DNA of 64,000 bases, taken from positions 1 through 64,000 of the forward strand of contig JANRKQ010000152.1 of NCBI GenBank assembly GCA_033763395.1, read 5' to 3'. Numbering within the stretch: the stretch's first letter is position 1; each line of letters begins with the position of its first letter. Of the stretch, positions 16,791-25,144 are shown one piece after another. Both the position numbers and the translations under genes were made by a program. This DNA is from Xiheimicrobium sp033763395. Lineage in GTDB: Bacteria; Myxococcota; Myxococcia; Myxococcales; Myxococcaceae. Under the pieces are notes generated by a model, which worked only from the letters and a program-made list of their open reading frames with translations, ran no database searches and was not told the origin of the DNA.

Positions 16791-18293
16791 TCACCCTTCG
16801 AGCGCGGCGCGCACCTCGCGGGCGGCCCTCACGCCCGAGCGCACCGCCCCCTCCATGTAGCCCTGGGCCTCGAGGCTGGTGTGCTCTCCTGCGAAGAAGA
16901 CGCGCCCCTCGGGCTCACCCTCGCAGCCGCGGAACGCCGTCACCTGACCAGGCGCGTAGAGCGCATAGCCGCCCTTCGCGAAGGGCTCGTCGGCCCATGG
17001 CACGGTGACCTGCTCTCCAGCCCTCGCCGCGGCGCGGGTGCCCGGGAAGACACGGTTGAGCACCTCGAGCATGGCCGCGCGGCTCACGTCGTCGTCCACC
17101 TTGCCGATGAGGCGCCCGTCGGTGCCGCCGGTGAAGAACGTGATGACGCCGTGCTCGCTGTCCTGCATGCGGGTGGCGTCCCAGCAGTAGGGGAACCCTG
17201 CGTCGCAGAGGACGGTGCCCGACGAGTCGAGGGCGCGCCATGGCTTCCCGGTCATGCCCACACACACCCTGCTCGCCGCCCCGTAGTGCAGCTCGGCGAT
17301 GGCGCGCTTCTTCACCTCCGACAGCGGTACCGTCAGCTTCACCTCACGCAGCGTGCTGAAGGGAAGCGCCAGCACCACGGCCTCGGCCGACTCACGCACC
17401 TCCTTGCCGTCGACGTCGAAAGAAAGCTCGAACTTGCCCGGGCCGCGCTCGTCCAGCCCCGTCAGCCGGTGGCCGAGCTTCACGGTGCCGTCGGGCAGGC
17501 GCTTCGACAACAGCTCAGCGATCTGCCCCGCGCCGCCGCGCACGACGTACCGCTCGTCGCTCTCGGGCCCGGTGCCCACGACTTCCTGGAGCAGCACCAG
17601 GGCGCTCACCTCTTCGAGGCTGCCGCCGTAGAGCGAGATGAAATCGGCCTCGAGGACGGTACGCACGCGATCTCGCGGAATGCGCATGCGGTCGAGCCAG
17701 TCTGAAGCCGACTGTCCATCGAGCTCCTTCTCGTGGGCGTCGAAGGACTTGTAGGTGACCTCGGTCGGGTCGAACGGGTGCGAGGCCATGGCGCGGGTGA
17801 CGGCCTCTTTCATCTTCTGCTCGAACACCTCGAGTTCGTCTTCTCCAAAGATGTCGCCATGCATGTACGCGAGCGTGTCCTGCACGTCGTCGTCTTCCCA
17901 CGTGTCCTCGAGCTCGAGCCCGAGCGCCGACACCATGCCGCGCACCTGGTCGTGCCACGAGTCGACGAACTCGCCGCCGAGGTCGACCGTGCGGCCGGGG
18001 AAGACGGTGCGCTCGGTGTACGTCCGCCCGCCGACCCGCGCGCCCGCCTCGTACACCGTGACGCCGATGCCCGCCGACGCGAGCCGCGTCGCGGCCGAGA
18101 GCCCAGCCAGCCCCGCGCCCACCACCGCGACGCGTGACGGACCCTCGACGCGGATGAGGCCGTCGCGCTTGACGCACGCGAAGAGTGACGAAGCCGAGAG
18201 CCCCGCGAGCACCGTGCGGCGATCGAGCCCCACGCCGCCAGGGCGACGAACGCCGGCCATGCGACGAAGACGAGGAAAGAGTCGACGAGCCAT
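16791..18293 (-). CDS. Flavin amine oxidase with Tat-type lipoprotein signal
   Basis: 500 residues. A twin-arginine signal (LDRRTVLAGLSASSLFAC, Arg25-Arg26) ends in Cys40, predicting Tat export of the folded flavoprotein and lipid anchoring. The FAD Rossmann motif VAVVGAGLAGLSAA follows at 55-68, then GARVGGRTYT, the substrate domain, and the C-terminal GRVFFAGEHTS/GYMEGAVRSG block of monoamine oxidase-type enzymes. Substrate unknown. Start chosen at the ATG at 18293 with a strong GGGAGG seven bases upstream; a GTG at 18311 is less likely. It lies downstream of the ABC transporter genes on the same strand but is now separated from them by an inserted lipoprotein gene between direct repeats. 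Confidence 0.88.
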   Translation of the reverse strand: MARRLFPRLRRMAGVRRPGGVGLDRRTVLAGLSASSLFACVKRDGLIRVEGPSRVAVVGAGLAGLSAATRLASAGIGVTVYEAGARVGGRTYTERTVFPGRTVDLGGEFVDSWHDQVRGMVSALGLELEDTWEDDDVQDTLAYMHGDIFGEDELEVFEQKMKEAVTRAMASHPFDPTEVTYKSFDAHEKELDGQSASDWLDRMRIPRDRVRTVLEADFISLYGGSLEEVSALVLLQEVVGTGPESDERYVVRGGAGQIAELLSKRLPDGTVKLGHRLTGLDERGPGKFELSFDVDGKEVRESAEAVVLALPFSTLREVKLTVPLSEVKKRAIAELHYGAASRVCVGMTGKPWRALDSSGTVLCDAGFPYCWDATRMQDSEHGVITFFTGGTDGRLIGKVDDDVSRAAMLEVLNRVFPGTRAAARAGEQVTVPWADEPFAKGGYALYAPGQVTAFRGCEGEPEGRVFFAGEHTSLEAQGYMEGAVRSGVRAAREVRAALEG

Positions 18294-18309
18294 GAACGAA
18301 CCTCCCGGC

Positions 18310-18392
18310 ACCGGGTCAAAGCGCCACCGACACGGGCTGACAAGCGTTCTTCAGCCCCAGCGCGACATCAGGCGCTCGCGGTCGAACAGCCG
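18310..18392. repeat. Direct repeat, copy A (83 bases), with duplicated permease 3' end
   Basis: 81 of 83 bases match 19935-20017. Bases 18351-18392 repeat the last 13 codons and stop of the ABC-2 permease gene (minus strand, RLFDRERLMSRWG), here cut off from any permease frame. The repeat begins four bases beyond the ribosome site of the amine oxidase gene. With copy B it brackets about 1.5 kb that holds one lipoprotein gene on the opposite strand to its neighbours. Confidence 0.9.
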
Positions 18393-18602
18393 TCGCGCCG
18401 AGTCTTCGTCTCGGCAGTCGGGGCTGTGTCCGGTGGAGACGGTCTGGAGGCGTTCACCACCGCGAGCCGCGAGACGACCTCGAAGCAACCGCAATGCAGT
18501 CGAATTCAAAGCGTTGGCAACCTCGGTCGTGGACGGCGATGGCAGGCGCTCTCTCAGACACACGGGGCTGCGACAGGCGAAGAGCTGACACGTCATATCT
18601 GC

Positions 18603-19841
18603 ATGAGACCCACTCGCCTCCTCATTCTCGGATGTCTTCTGGTGGCCGGTTGCCTGAGACCCTCCCTCGAGGCCGGCGAGGACTCGCCGCCCGGGCTGAC
18701 CAATGACGCAGGCACGTCGCTGGGGTCCCCAGGGGCCCTTTGGTCACGCTGGGAAGATGCAAATCCACTTGGCAGTGAAGAACCCTGGAGTGTTTCGCTC
18801 AGCGCCGACGGCCGTGTGCTCGCCATCGGTGGTGCGCCTGGAACAGTCACCGTGCTCCGGCGGAGTGACCGTGGGTGGGCCCAGGAAGCGCTCTTGCAGG
18901 GGTCGCCTGATTCGAACTTCGGCTTCGCGGTCGCATTGAGCGCCGACGGCCGGACCCTCGCCGTCGGTGCCACTCGCCAGGAGAGCAGCGGCGGCATGTC
19001 CCGCACCGGAGCCGTCTCTGTCTTTCGGCATGTCGCTGCCAACTGGGCGCAGGAAGCGTTGCTCGAGCCCTCGAACGCGGCCGCCGCCGGCTTCGCCTCC
19101 TTCCATGTCGGGTTCAGCGTCACGTTGGACGCGGATGGCACGACGCTCGCCGTTGGAGCTCCCGGGCACTCGAACGCCAGAGGGGAGGCCTTCGTGTTCA
19201 GGCGCCGAACCAACTTCTGGACCCAGGATGCGGCGCTCAAGGCGCCCGTCCCGAGCCCTGGTGATGCCTTTGGTTGCAGCGTCTCACTTGACGCCCGGGG
19301 AACAAGGCTCGCCGTCGGCGCCGCTGGCAACAAGGCGCTGAGTGGAGCGGCGTACCTCTTCGAAAAGAAGGAGGACGTCTGGACGGCTGGCGCGTCTTTC
19401 AAGGTGTCGAACACGAGCGACTTCTTCGGAACGAGCATCTCCTTGAGCGTCGACGGAACCACCCTCGCCATCGGCGCTGAGGGCGCACAAGACAACGCCG
19501 GCGCTGTCCACGTGTTTCACTCGACAGACACGACCTGGAAGCAAGAGACCCGTCTGGAGCCATCGAGACCCAACACGAAGTTTGGGAGCCGCGTCAGCCT
19601 GAGCGCAGACGGTACCACGCTCGCAGTGGCAACCTGGTTCGACGGCGCCGTGTCCGTCTATCAGCGGCAAGGGATTGAGTGGATTGCGGGCAGGCCCCTC
19701 GTGGGCGTTGAATCGAGACCCACCCGAGCGGTCGCACTGGCAATCAGCGCCGATGGCACGCTCCTCGCCGTGGGATACCAGCACCAACGCCAGAACGCGG
19801 ACGACCCCAGCACTGGCACCGTCCGACTCGTTGCCCGCTGA
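18603..19841 (+). CDS. FG-GAP-like beta-propeller lipoprotein
   Basis: 412 residues. Lipobox VAGC gives Cys17. Seven repeats of the form SLSADGTTLAVGA are spaced 45-60 residues apart (SADGRVLAIGG, SADGRTLAVGA, DADGTTLAVGA, DARGTRLAVGA, SVDGTTLAIGA, SADGTTLAVAT, SADGTLLAVGY), each followed by a VxVFR-type strand. That count fits a seven-bladed FG-GAP/integrin-alpha-like propeller on the cell surface or in the periplasm. The gene is less GC-rich than its neighbours, is oriented against them, and is enclosed by 83-base direct repeats, so it looks like a late insertion. The ribosome site is weak. Ligand unknown. Confidence 0.8.
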   Translation: MRPTRLLILGCLLVAGCLRPSLEAGEDSPPGLTNDAGTSLGSPGALWSRWEDANPLGSEEPWSVSLSADGRVLAIGGAPGTVTVLRRSDRGWAQEALLQGSPDSNFGFAVALSADGRTLAVGATRQESSGGMSRTGAVSVFRHVAANWAQEALLEPSNAAAAGFASFHVGFSVTLDADGTTLAVGAPGHSNARGEAFVFRRRTNFWTQDAALKAPVPSPGDAFGCSVSLDARGTRLAVGAAGNKALSGAAYLFEKKEDVWTAGASFKVSNTSDFFGTSISLSVDGTTLAIGAEGAQDNAGAVHVFHSTDTTWKQETRLEPSRPNTKFGSRVSLSADGTTLAVATWFDGAVSVYQRQGIEWIAGRPLVGVESRPTRAVALAISADGTLLAVGYQHQRQNADDPSTGTVRLVAR

Positions 19842-19934
19842 TCACCCCAGCGACGATGTCGCGGTGATCCAGCGCCAACGCCCGCCGGATGAAGTGGCGA
19901 GACACCGGCGAGGCATGTGGGCCATGCGACGCAA

Positions 19935-20017
19935 ACCGGGTCAAAGCGCCACCGACGCGGGCTGACAAGCGTTCTTCAGCCCCAGCGCGACATCAGGCGC
20001 TCACGGTCGAACAGCCG
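19935..20017. repeat. Direct repeat, copy B (83 bases), native permease 3' end
   Basis: This copy covers the last 13 codons and stop of the ABC-2 permease gene plus 41 bases downstream of it. It differs from copy A at two positions. Because it is continuous with an intact gene, copy B is the likely source and copy A the duplicate, or both arose from one ancestral site when DNA entered between them. Confidence 0.9.
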
Positions 20018-20773
20018 GCGGGCCGCGACGACGATGGCCACGTCGAGGCACAACACCAGCGCGCCGATGAGGGCGTAGTACCCCAGGCCCGCCTTGAGCC
20101 AGCCGGCGAACTGCCCGGCGGCCAGCCCGACGAGGGGCAGCACCATGAGGCCGGAGAGCTGCTGCGCGAGCCGCGAGTCTCCGACCCGGGCGCTGATGAG
20201 CACCGCCACGCCGTTGCCAAAGAACGCGAAGAGGGGCGCGATGACGAGCACCCCGAAGGCCCACATGCGGTTGGGCAGCACCAGCTCGTGCGCCAGCGGC
20301 CAGGCCACCACGTCGACGCCGACGCACAAGAGCGAGAAGGCCAGCAGGCAGACCGCCACCGACGGCACCAGCGACGCGAGCGACTTGCCGACGACGAGCT
20401 CGAGCGGCGTCACGGGAGAGGCGAGCAGCGGCTCGAGCGTGCGCTTCTCCTTCTCGCCGGCCACCGCGTGCGACGAGATGAGAATGGGCACGAAGACCGG
20501 CATCACCAGGTAGATGGTGAACCAGTCGGCCAGCACCTTGTCGACGAGGAAGCGGGCCGCGTTCGAGAGGTCGACGGACAGATCGTAATAGAGCGCGAGC
20601 GCCTTCACGCCCGAGTCGGTGGGGTTGCGCACGTAGGCCCAGACGACGCCGAGCGGCGTGACGACGATGACGAGCGGGAGCGTCAGCATCGACCAGACCA
20701 GCCCCCGGTTCTTGCGCAGCTCGAGCACGTCCTTGCGGAAGATGGCGAGCGCGCGGGCGACGCTGAAGCTCAT
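19976..20773 (-). CDS. ABC-2 type transporter permease
   Basis: 265 residues with about six membrane helices, starting MSFSVARALAIFRKDVLELRKNRG, the usual cytosolic entry of ABC-2 permeases. The AVAGEKEKRTLEPLLASPVTPLELVVGK motif is the hallmark of the Na+/multidrug/lipid exporter branch (NatB-like). The ATG overlaps the stop of the ATPase gene (ATGA), so they form one transporter. Cargo unknown. Its 3' end lies in a direct repeat whose second copy is 1.6 kb away beyond an inserted lipoprotein gene. Confidence 0.88.
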   Translation of the reverse strand: MSFSVARALAIFRKDVLELRKNRGLVWSMLTLPLVIVVTPLGVVWAYVRNPTDSGVKALALYYDLSVDLSNAARFLVDKVLADWFTIYLVMPVFVPILISSHAVAGEKEKRTLEPLLASPVTPLELVVGKSLASLVPSVAVCLLAFSLLCVGVDVVAWPLAHELVLPNRMWAFGVLVIAPLFAFFGNGVAVLISARVGDSRLAQQLSGLMVLPLVGLAAGQFAGWLKAGLGYYALIGALVLCLDVAIVVAARRLFDRERLMSRWG

Positions 20774-21699
20774 GGGGCCTCGGCCTCTTCCCGCACGAGC
20801 TCGAGGTAGGCCTCTTCGAGCGGTCTCGCGGCGCGGTGAGCGGCCGTCACGCGGGCCCCGGCGGTGACGACGCAGGTGATGACGTCGGGCGCCTGCGCCT
20901 CCGAGTCGAGGAGGACTCGGAGCCGGCTGCCCTCGGGCTGGGCGACGACGCGGAACGGCAGCGCGTCGAGGGCCCTCACCCACGCCGCCCCCTCACCTTC
21001 GACCAGCACGTCGAGCGCGAGGCCCTCGCGGCGCAGCTCGGTGAGGCTCGCCACCGTGCGCAGGGTGCTCTTCACCACGGCCACCCGCGAGCAGAGCCGC
21101 TCGACCTCGGGCAGGTTGTGGCTGCACAGCACCATGGTGCGGCCTTCCCGCGCGAGCTCGGCGATGGCGTCGCGCACCACCCGGCCGGACAGCGGGTCGA
21201 GGCCCGAGGTCGGCTCGTCGAGGAACACCACCTCGGGCGAGTGCACCAGCGCGCGCACGATGGCCAGCTTCTGCCGCATGCCCTTCGAGAACCCGCCCAC
21301 CGGCTCGTCTTCACGGCCGCCCAGGCCGAAGCGCTCCAGCAGGCCCCGCGCAAGCGCCCAGGCCGAAGTCCAGTCGACCTCGTTGAGACGAATGAAGAAC
21401 TCGAGGTTCTCGCGCGCGGTGAGGCGGTCGTAGAGGCCGGGCTGCTCCGTCAACAGGCCTACCTTGCGGCGCAGCATCACGCCGTCGTCTCTCAGCGGCA
21501 GCTCGACGCCACACACCGACGCGCGCCCCGCCGACGGCTGAAGCAGGCCCGTCAACATGCGGACCGTCGTCGTCTTCCCCGCGCCGTTGGGCCCGAGGAG
21601 GCCGAACACCTCGCCCGGCTTCACCTCGAAGGTGAGGCCGCTCACGGCGAGCCGCGCGCCGAACCGTTTCTCGAGCCCTTCGACGCGAATGCCGTGCAT
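20770..21699 (-). CDS. ABC transporter ATP-binding protein
   Basis: 309 residues. Walker A GPNGAGKTT at 36-44, Q-loop TEQPGLYD, a signature of the FSKGM form (137-141), Walker B VVFLDEP (157-163), and the H-loop SHN. The C-terminal ~90 residues after the nucleotide-binding domain are an accessory domain common in ABC-2 ATPases. Paired with the permease by a four-base overlap. I chose the ATG at 21699; a TTG at 21735 with GAGG nearby is an alternative. It lies 40 bases below the GT39 gene in the same direction, probably in one operon. Confidence 0.9.
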   Translation of the reverse strand: MHGIRVEGLEKRFGARLAVSGLTFEVKPGEVFGLLGPNGAGKTTTVRMLTGLLQPSAGRASVCGVELPLRDDGVMLRRKVGLLTEQPGLYDRLTARENLEFFIRLNEVDWTSAWALARGLLERFGLGGREDEPVGGFSKGMRQKLAIVRALVHSPEVVFLDEPTSGLDPLSGRVVRDAIAELAREGRTMVLCSHNLPEVERLCSRVAVVKSTLRTVASLTELRREGLALDVLVEGEGAAWVRALDALPFRVVAQPEGSRLRVLLDSEAQAPDVITCVVTAGARVTAAHRAARPLEEAYLELVREEAEAP

Positions 21700-21739
21700 G
21701 CGGGCTGCGGACAACGCGCCAGGTGGCGCGCGCAATCCC

Positions 21740-24049
21740 TCACTCGATGGTGACGAGGACGAATTTGTTGTTCAGGTCCTTGTCGATCTGCGTGACCGTC
21801 TTGTCGGCGCCCACCGCGCCCTTGAGGATGCCGAGGCGCGGGTGCTCGACGAGCGCCCACTTCCGGCCGGGCTGCTGCGCGTAGTTGTACATGCCGACGT
21901 TCGCGTTGTCCTTGATCTGCTTGACGGTGTTGCGCGAGTAGAAGGTCTCGCCGCGCCAGTTCATGAGGAACGCGGCGATGGGCTCTCCCGGCCGTCGGTT
22001 CGTGTAGTAGCGCCAGAACTGATCGCGCTGCGTCCAGTGGTGCGAGAGGTCGACCCAGTGGCCCCAGTTGAACCACAGCGCGAAGACGAGCGCGGTGGCG
22101 AGGCCGGCGGTGAACATCGAGACGCGCGAGCGCCAGAAGGCGAAGGCGCCCGCCACGAGGCCTCCGATGAGGAAGCCGTAGCCCATCACCGACTTCAGGG
22201 GCGTGGTGCCGAGGATCGGCCGGTCCATGAGGAACTGCGGGTACGGGCGGTCGTAGTTGTAGACGAACAGGTCGGTGAAGTTCTTGGGCGTGCCCGACAG
22301 GTCCTTCCCGACGATCAACGCGAAGGGCAGCCCCAGCAGAATCACCATCGCGTGCTGCTCGATGCCATCTTCCCAGACGCGGTCGATGAACATGCCCATG
22401 AGAATCGCCATCGGGGGCAACAGCGGCAGCACGTAGTGGTGGAACTTGGTGGCCGAGAGGCCGACGATGCCCCACGCCACGGCGAACCAGAGCACCGCCA
22501 TGAGGCCGACGACGTCGATCGCCTTCGCACCGCGCAGCTTGAGGCGACCCACCATCGCGAACGCGCCCGGCACCAGCAGCACCCACGGGAACGCGGCGTA
22601 GCCGCCCTGGAGGATGAAGTAGGTGAAGTCACCACCGGGCGTCGTCGTGTGCACGCCCGCGCCGAGCCGCGCGAAGTGGTCGTGAATGATGAAGCGGTAC
22701 CAGAACAGCTTCCCTTCGTCGTCGACCGAGCCGAAGGTGAACATGCGGTAGTACCAGGGCAGGCACACGGCGAGGAACAGCAACAGCCCGGTGCCGAGCC
22801 GCATCTCCCACATGAGGGCGAACAGGGCGGGCGGCCGCTCGATCACCTTCGGGAGCACCCGGCCGAGCAGCACGGTGGCCGTCGCCCAGAAGACGAGCGA
22901 GCCCCACATGATGCCCAGCCACGTGGCGGCCGAGATCATCGGCTGGTTGTTCTCGCGCAGCGGCACCGCCATGAACACCGTGCGCTGCGACTCACCGATG
23001 GTGTACGCGACGACGCCCGCCGCGAAGCCCGCGGCCAGCGCGATGCCGACCGGCTGGAGCGCGTACTTCATGGCCCACTGCAGGTGCGCGCCGAGCCTGA
23101 AGTGCTGCGGCGTGCCCTCGGGCGCCCAGGCGAGCCAGATGGCCGCCAGCAGCGCCATCACCACCATCGGAATGCCGAAGCCCAGCAGGCCCTTCGCCAA
23201 CGTGGCGATGGCGAAGAAGACGTACGCCGCGTACCACCACTCGCTGCGGAACTTCGTGTCCTTGTCCAGCAGCGCCACCAGCGTGCACGCCATGCCCGAG
23301 ATGAGCGCCGAGACGAAGGGCGTGTCGGTGACGGCCTGCCGCGAGATGAGGAAGTAGAGCGGCATCGTCACCAGCACCACCGCCGTGGCGAGGCCGGCCC
23401 GCGGGCTGACGAGGCGCGCGAGTGCGTAGGTGAGCAACGACAGCGCGACGATGGAGAACGTCGCGAACGGCAGCCGGAAGCCCCACTCGGTGAACAACGG
23501 CAGCGCGCCGTCGCCGCCCGAGATCTTCGCGAACTTCCACGGGCTCGACACGATGAAGCCGTACACGCCGAGGAGCACCAGCACGACGCCGGGGAGCGAG
23601 AACACCGCGCCCCAGAACTCCTTGAGCTGCGAGGCGCCCTGCACCTTGCCGAGGAAGAGCGCGAGCCCCAGCGCCAGCAGCACGCCGCCCACGCCGAGCG
23701 CCGCGATGGGCCCGCCATCGGCGCCCTGCATGCCGGTCGCCATCATCCACATGGTGAAGACGGGCTTCGAGAAGAACCAGGCGTTCTCCCAGTACGGGTG
23801 CACGTAGTCGTTGCGCTGCACCATCTCGCGGGCGACCTCGCCGTAGTGCGTCTCCCAGGGGTCCCACAGGCCGACCGCGCCCAGGTAGGGCAGGAGCACG
23901 AGGCAGCCCAGCAGCGCGGCCACCAGCGCGGCCCGCATCGCCGCCGGCCAGGCGCGGAACTTCGCGAGCGCGGGCTGGTTGAGCAGCTCCTTGCCGAGGA
24001 GCGCCTCGGCGAGGGTGTCTGGTTCCTTCACGGCATCGGTCGTCGACAC
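21740..24049 (-). CDS. GT39 (PMT/ArnT-like) membrane glycosyltransferase
   Basis: 769 residues with a dozen or more membrane helices. The first loop carries the acidic motif of the family (LWDPWETHYGEVAREM) followed by the WFFSKPVFTMW segment, as in ArnT/GT39 enzymes that move a sugar from a polyprenyl phosphate carrier to lipid A, a protein or another envelope target. The C-terminal ~170 residues form a periplasmic domain. I chose the GTG at 24049, which has GAGGAG eight bases upstream; open frame continues to a TTG at 24115. Divergent from kdsD. With the ABC pair downstream it may belong to an envelope glycan or lipid pathway. Confidence 0.85.
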   Translation of the reverse strand: MSTTDAVKEPDTLAEALLGKELLNQPALAKFRAWPAAMRAALVAALLGCLVLLPYLGAVGLWDPWETHYGEVAREMVQRNDYVHPYWENAWFFSKPVFTMWMMATGMQGADGGPIAALGVGGVLLALGLALFLGKVQGASQLKEFWGAVFSLPGVVLVLLGVYGFIVSSPWKFAKISGGDGALPLFTEWGFRLPFATFSIVALSLLTYALARLVSPRAGLATAVVLVTMPLYFLISRQAVTDTPFVSALISGMACTLVALLDKDTKFRSEWWYAAYVFFAIATLAKGLLGFGIPMVVMALLAAIWLAWAPEGTPQHFRLGAHLQWAMKYALQPVGIALAAGFAAGVVAYTIGESQRTVFMAVPLRENNQPMISAATWLGIMWGSLVFWATATVLLGRVLPKVIERPPALFALMWEMRLGTGLLLFLAVCLPWYYRMFTFGSVDDEGKLFWYRFIIHDHFARLGAGVHTTTPGGDFTYFILQGGYAAFPWVLLVPGAFAMVGRLKLRGAKAIDVVGLMAVLWFAVAWGIVGLSATKFHHYVLPLLPPMAILMGMFIDRVWEDGIEQHAMVILLGLPFALIVGKDLSGTPKNFTDLFVYNYDRPYPQFLMDRPILGTTPLKSVMGYGFLIGGLVAGAFAFWRSRVSMFTAGLATALVFALWFNWGHWVDLSHHWTQRDQFWRYYTNRRPGEPIAAFLMNWRGETFYSRNTVKQIKDNANVGMYNYAQQPGRKWALVEHPRLGILKGAVGADKTVTQIDKDLNNKFVLVTIE

Positions 24050-24145
24050 GGCGGTGACTCCTCGAAGCTTGACGAGTTCGGCGGGCGCGCCTCCTAACAC
24101 CCACTGTGGCGGCAAGGGAATGACGGGTGTAGAGGCGCCGCTCGC

Positions 24146-25141
24146 ATGGCGAGGCCTCCCAGACGTTCCACCGCGAAGGCGCAGCTCGCCTGGGCCCGCA
24201 CGGTGCTGGCCGCCGAGGCGCGCGCCGTGACCTCGCTGTCATCGAGGCTCGACGGCACGTTCCTCGCGGCGGTGGAGGCGCTCCACGCGTGCAGCGGGCG
24301 GATCATCACCACCGGCATCGGCAAGCCCGGCTTCATCGCCCAGAAGCTCTCGGCCACGCTCGCGTCGACCGGCGTGCCCTCGCTCTACCTGCACCCGGCC
24401 GAGGCCGCGCACGGAGACCTGGGCCGCGTCGTCTCGGGCGACGTGGTGGTGGCGCTGTCGAACTCGGGCACGACGGAAGAGATTCTGCGCCTCCTCGTGC
24501 CGCTCAAGCGGCAGCGCGTCACCATCGTGGCGCTCACGTCGGACCCGAAGTCGCCGCTGGCGAAGGGCTCCGACGTGGTGCTCGACATCGGCGCCATCGA
24601 CGAGGCGTGCCCCATCGGGCTGGTGCCCACGGCGAGCTCGGCGGCGCTCCACGCGCTGTGTGACGCGCTGGCGATGACGCTGGCCTGGCGGCGCGAGCTC
24701 ACCCCCGACCGCTACGCGCTCTTCCACCCGGGCGGGAAGCTCGGCCGCAGCGTGCTGAAGGTGCGCGAGGTGATGCGCAGCGGAGAGGCGAACCCGCTGG
24801 TGAAGGCGAGCGCCCGCGTCAGCGACGCGCTGGTGGTGATGACGAACACACCGGGCCGCCCAGGCGCGACCAACGTCGTCGACGTGAAGGGCCGGCTGGT
24901 GGGCATCTTCACCGACGGTGACTTCCGAAGGCTGGCCGAGCGGGGCACGCTGGCGCTCGACGCGGCGGTGTCGACGGTGATGGCGAAGCGGCCGCGGACC
25001 ATCGGCCCCGACGAGCTCGTCCTGTCAGCCGCCGCCATCATGCGCGAGACGAAGGTCGACCAGCTCCCGGTGGTGGACGCGCGGGGCCGGCCGGTGGGCC
25101 TCGTCGACGTGCAAGACGTGCTGGCCGCGCGGGTGGTGTGA
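24146..25141 (+). CDS. kdsD: Arabinose-5-phosphate isomerase (KpsF/GutQ family)
   Basis: 331 residues. The SIS domain (about 40-175) has GIGKPGFIAQKLSATLASTG and NSGTTEEI for sugar-phosphate binding, and HAALHALCDALA-type helices; two CBS domains follow (about 210-265 and 275-330). This is the standard KdsD layout: D-ribulose 5-phosphate to D-arabinose 5-phosphate, first step to the Kdo of lipopolysaccharide, in the cytosol. The SIS histidine is seen in EAAHGDLGR. The stop is three bases before the next gene, so it is cotranscribed with the RlmM-like gene. Confidence 0.92.
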   Translation: MARPPRRSTAKAQLAWARTVLAAEARAVTSLSSRLDGTFLAAVEALHACSGRIITTGIGKPGFIAQKLSATLASTGVPSLYLHPAEAAHGDLGRVVSGDVVVALSNSGTTEEILRLLVPLKRQRVTIVALTSDPKSPLAKGSDVVLDIGAIDEACPIGLVPTASSAALHALCDALAMTLAWRRELTPDRYALFHPGGKLGRSVLKVREVMRSGEANPLVKASARVSDALVVMTNTPGRPGATNVVDVKGRLVGIFTDGDFRRLAERGTLALDAAVSTVMAKRPRTIGPDELVLSAAAIMRETKVDQLPVVDARGRPVGLVDVQDVLAARVV

Positions 25142-25144
25142 GTC

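Noticed and set aside
18351..18596. 81-codon minus frame ending like the ABC permease
   Set aside because: Only its last 13 codons match, from the direct repeat copy; the upstream part is not protein-like, so treated as a duplicated fragment.
21557..24097. 846-codon plus-strand open frame opposite the GT39 gene
   Set aside because: His/Gln/Arg-rich antisense shadow of a membrane protein; the minus frame has proper helices.
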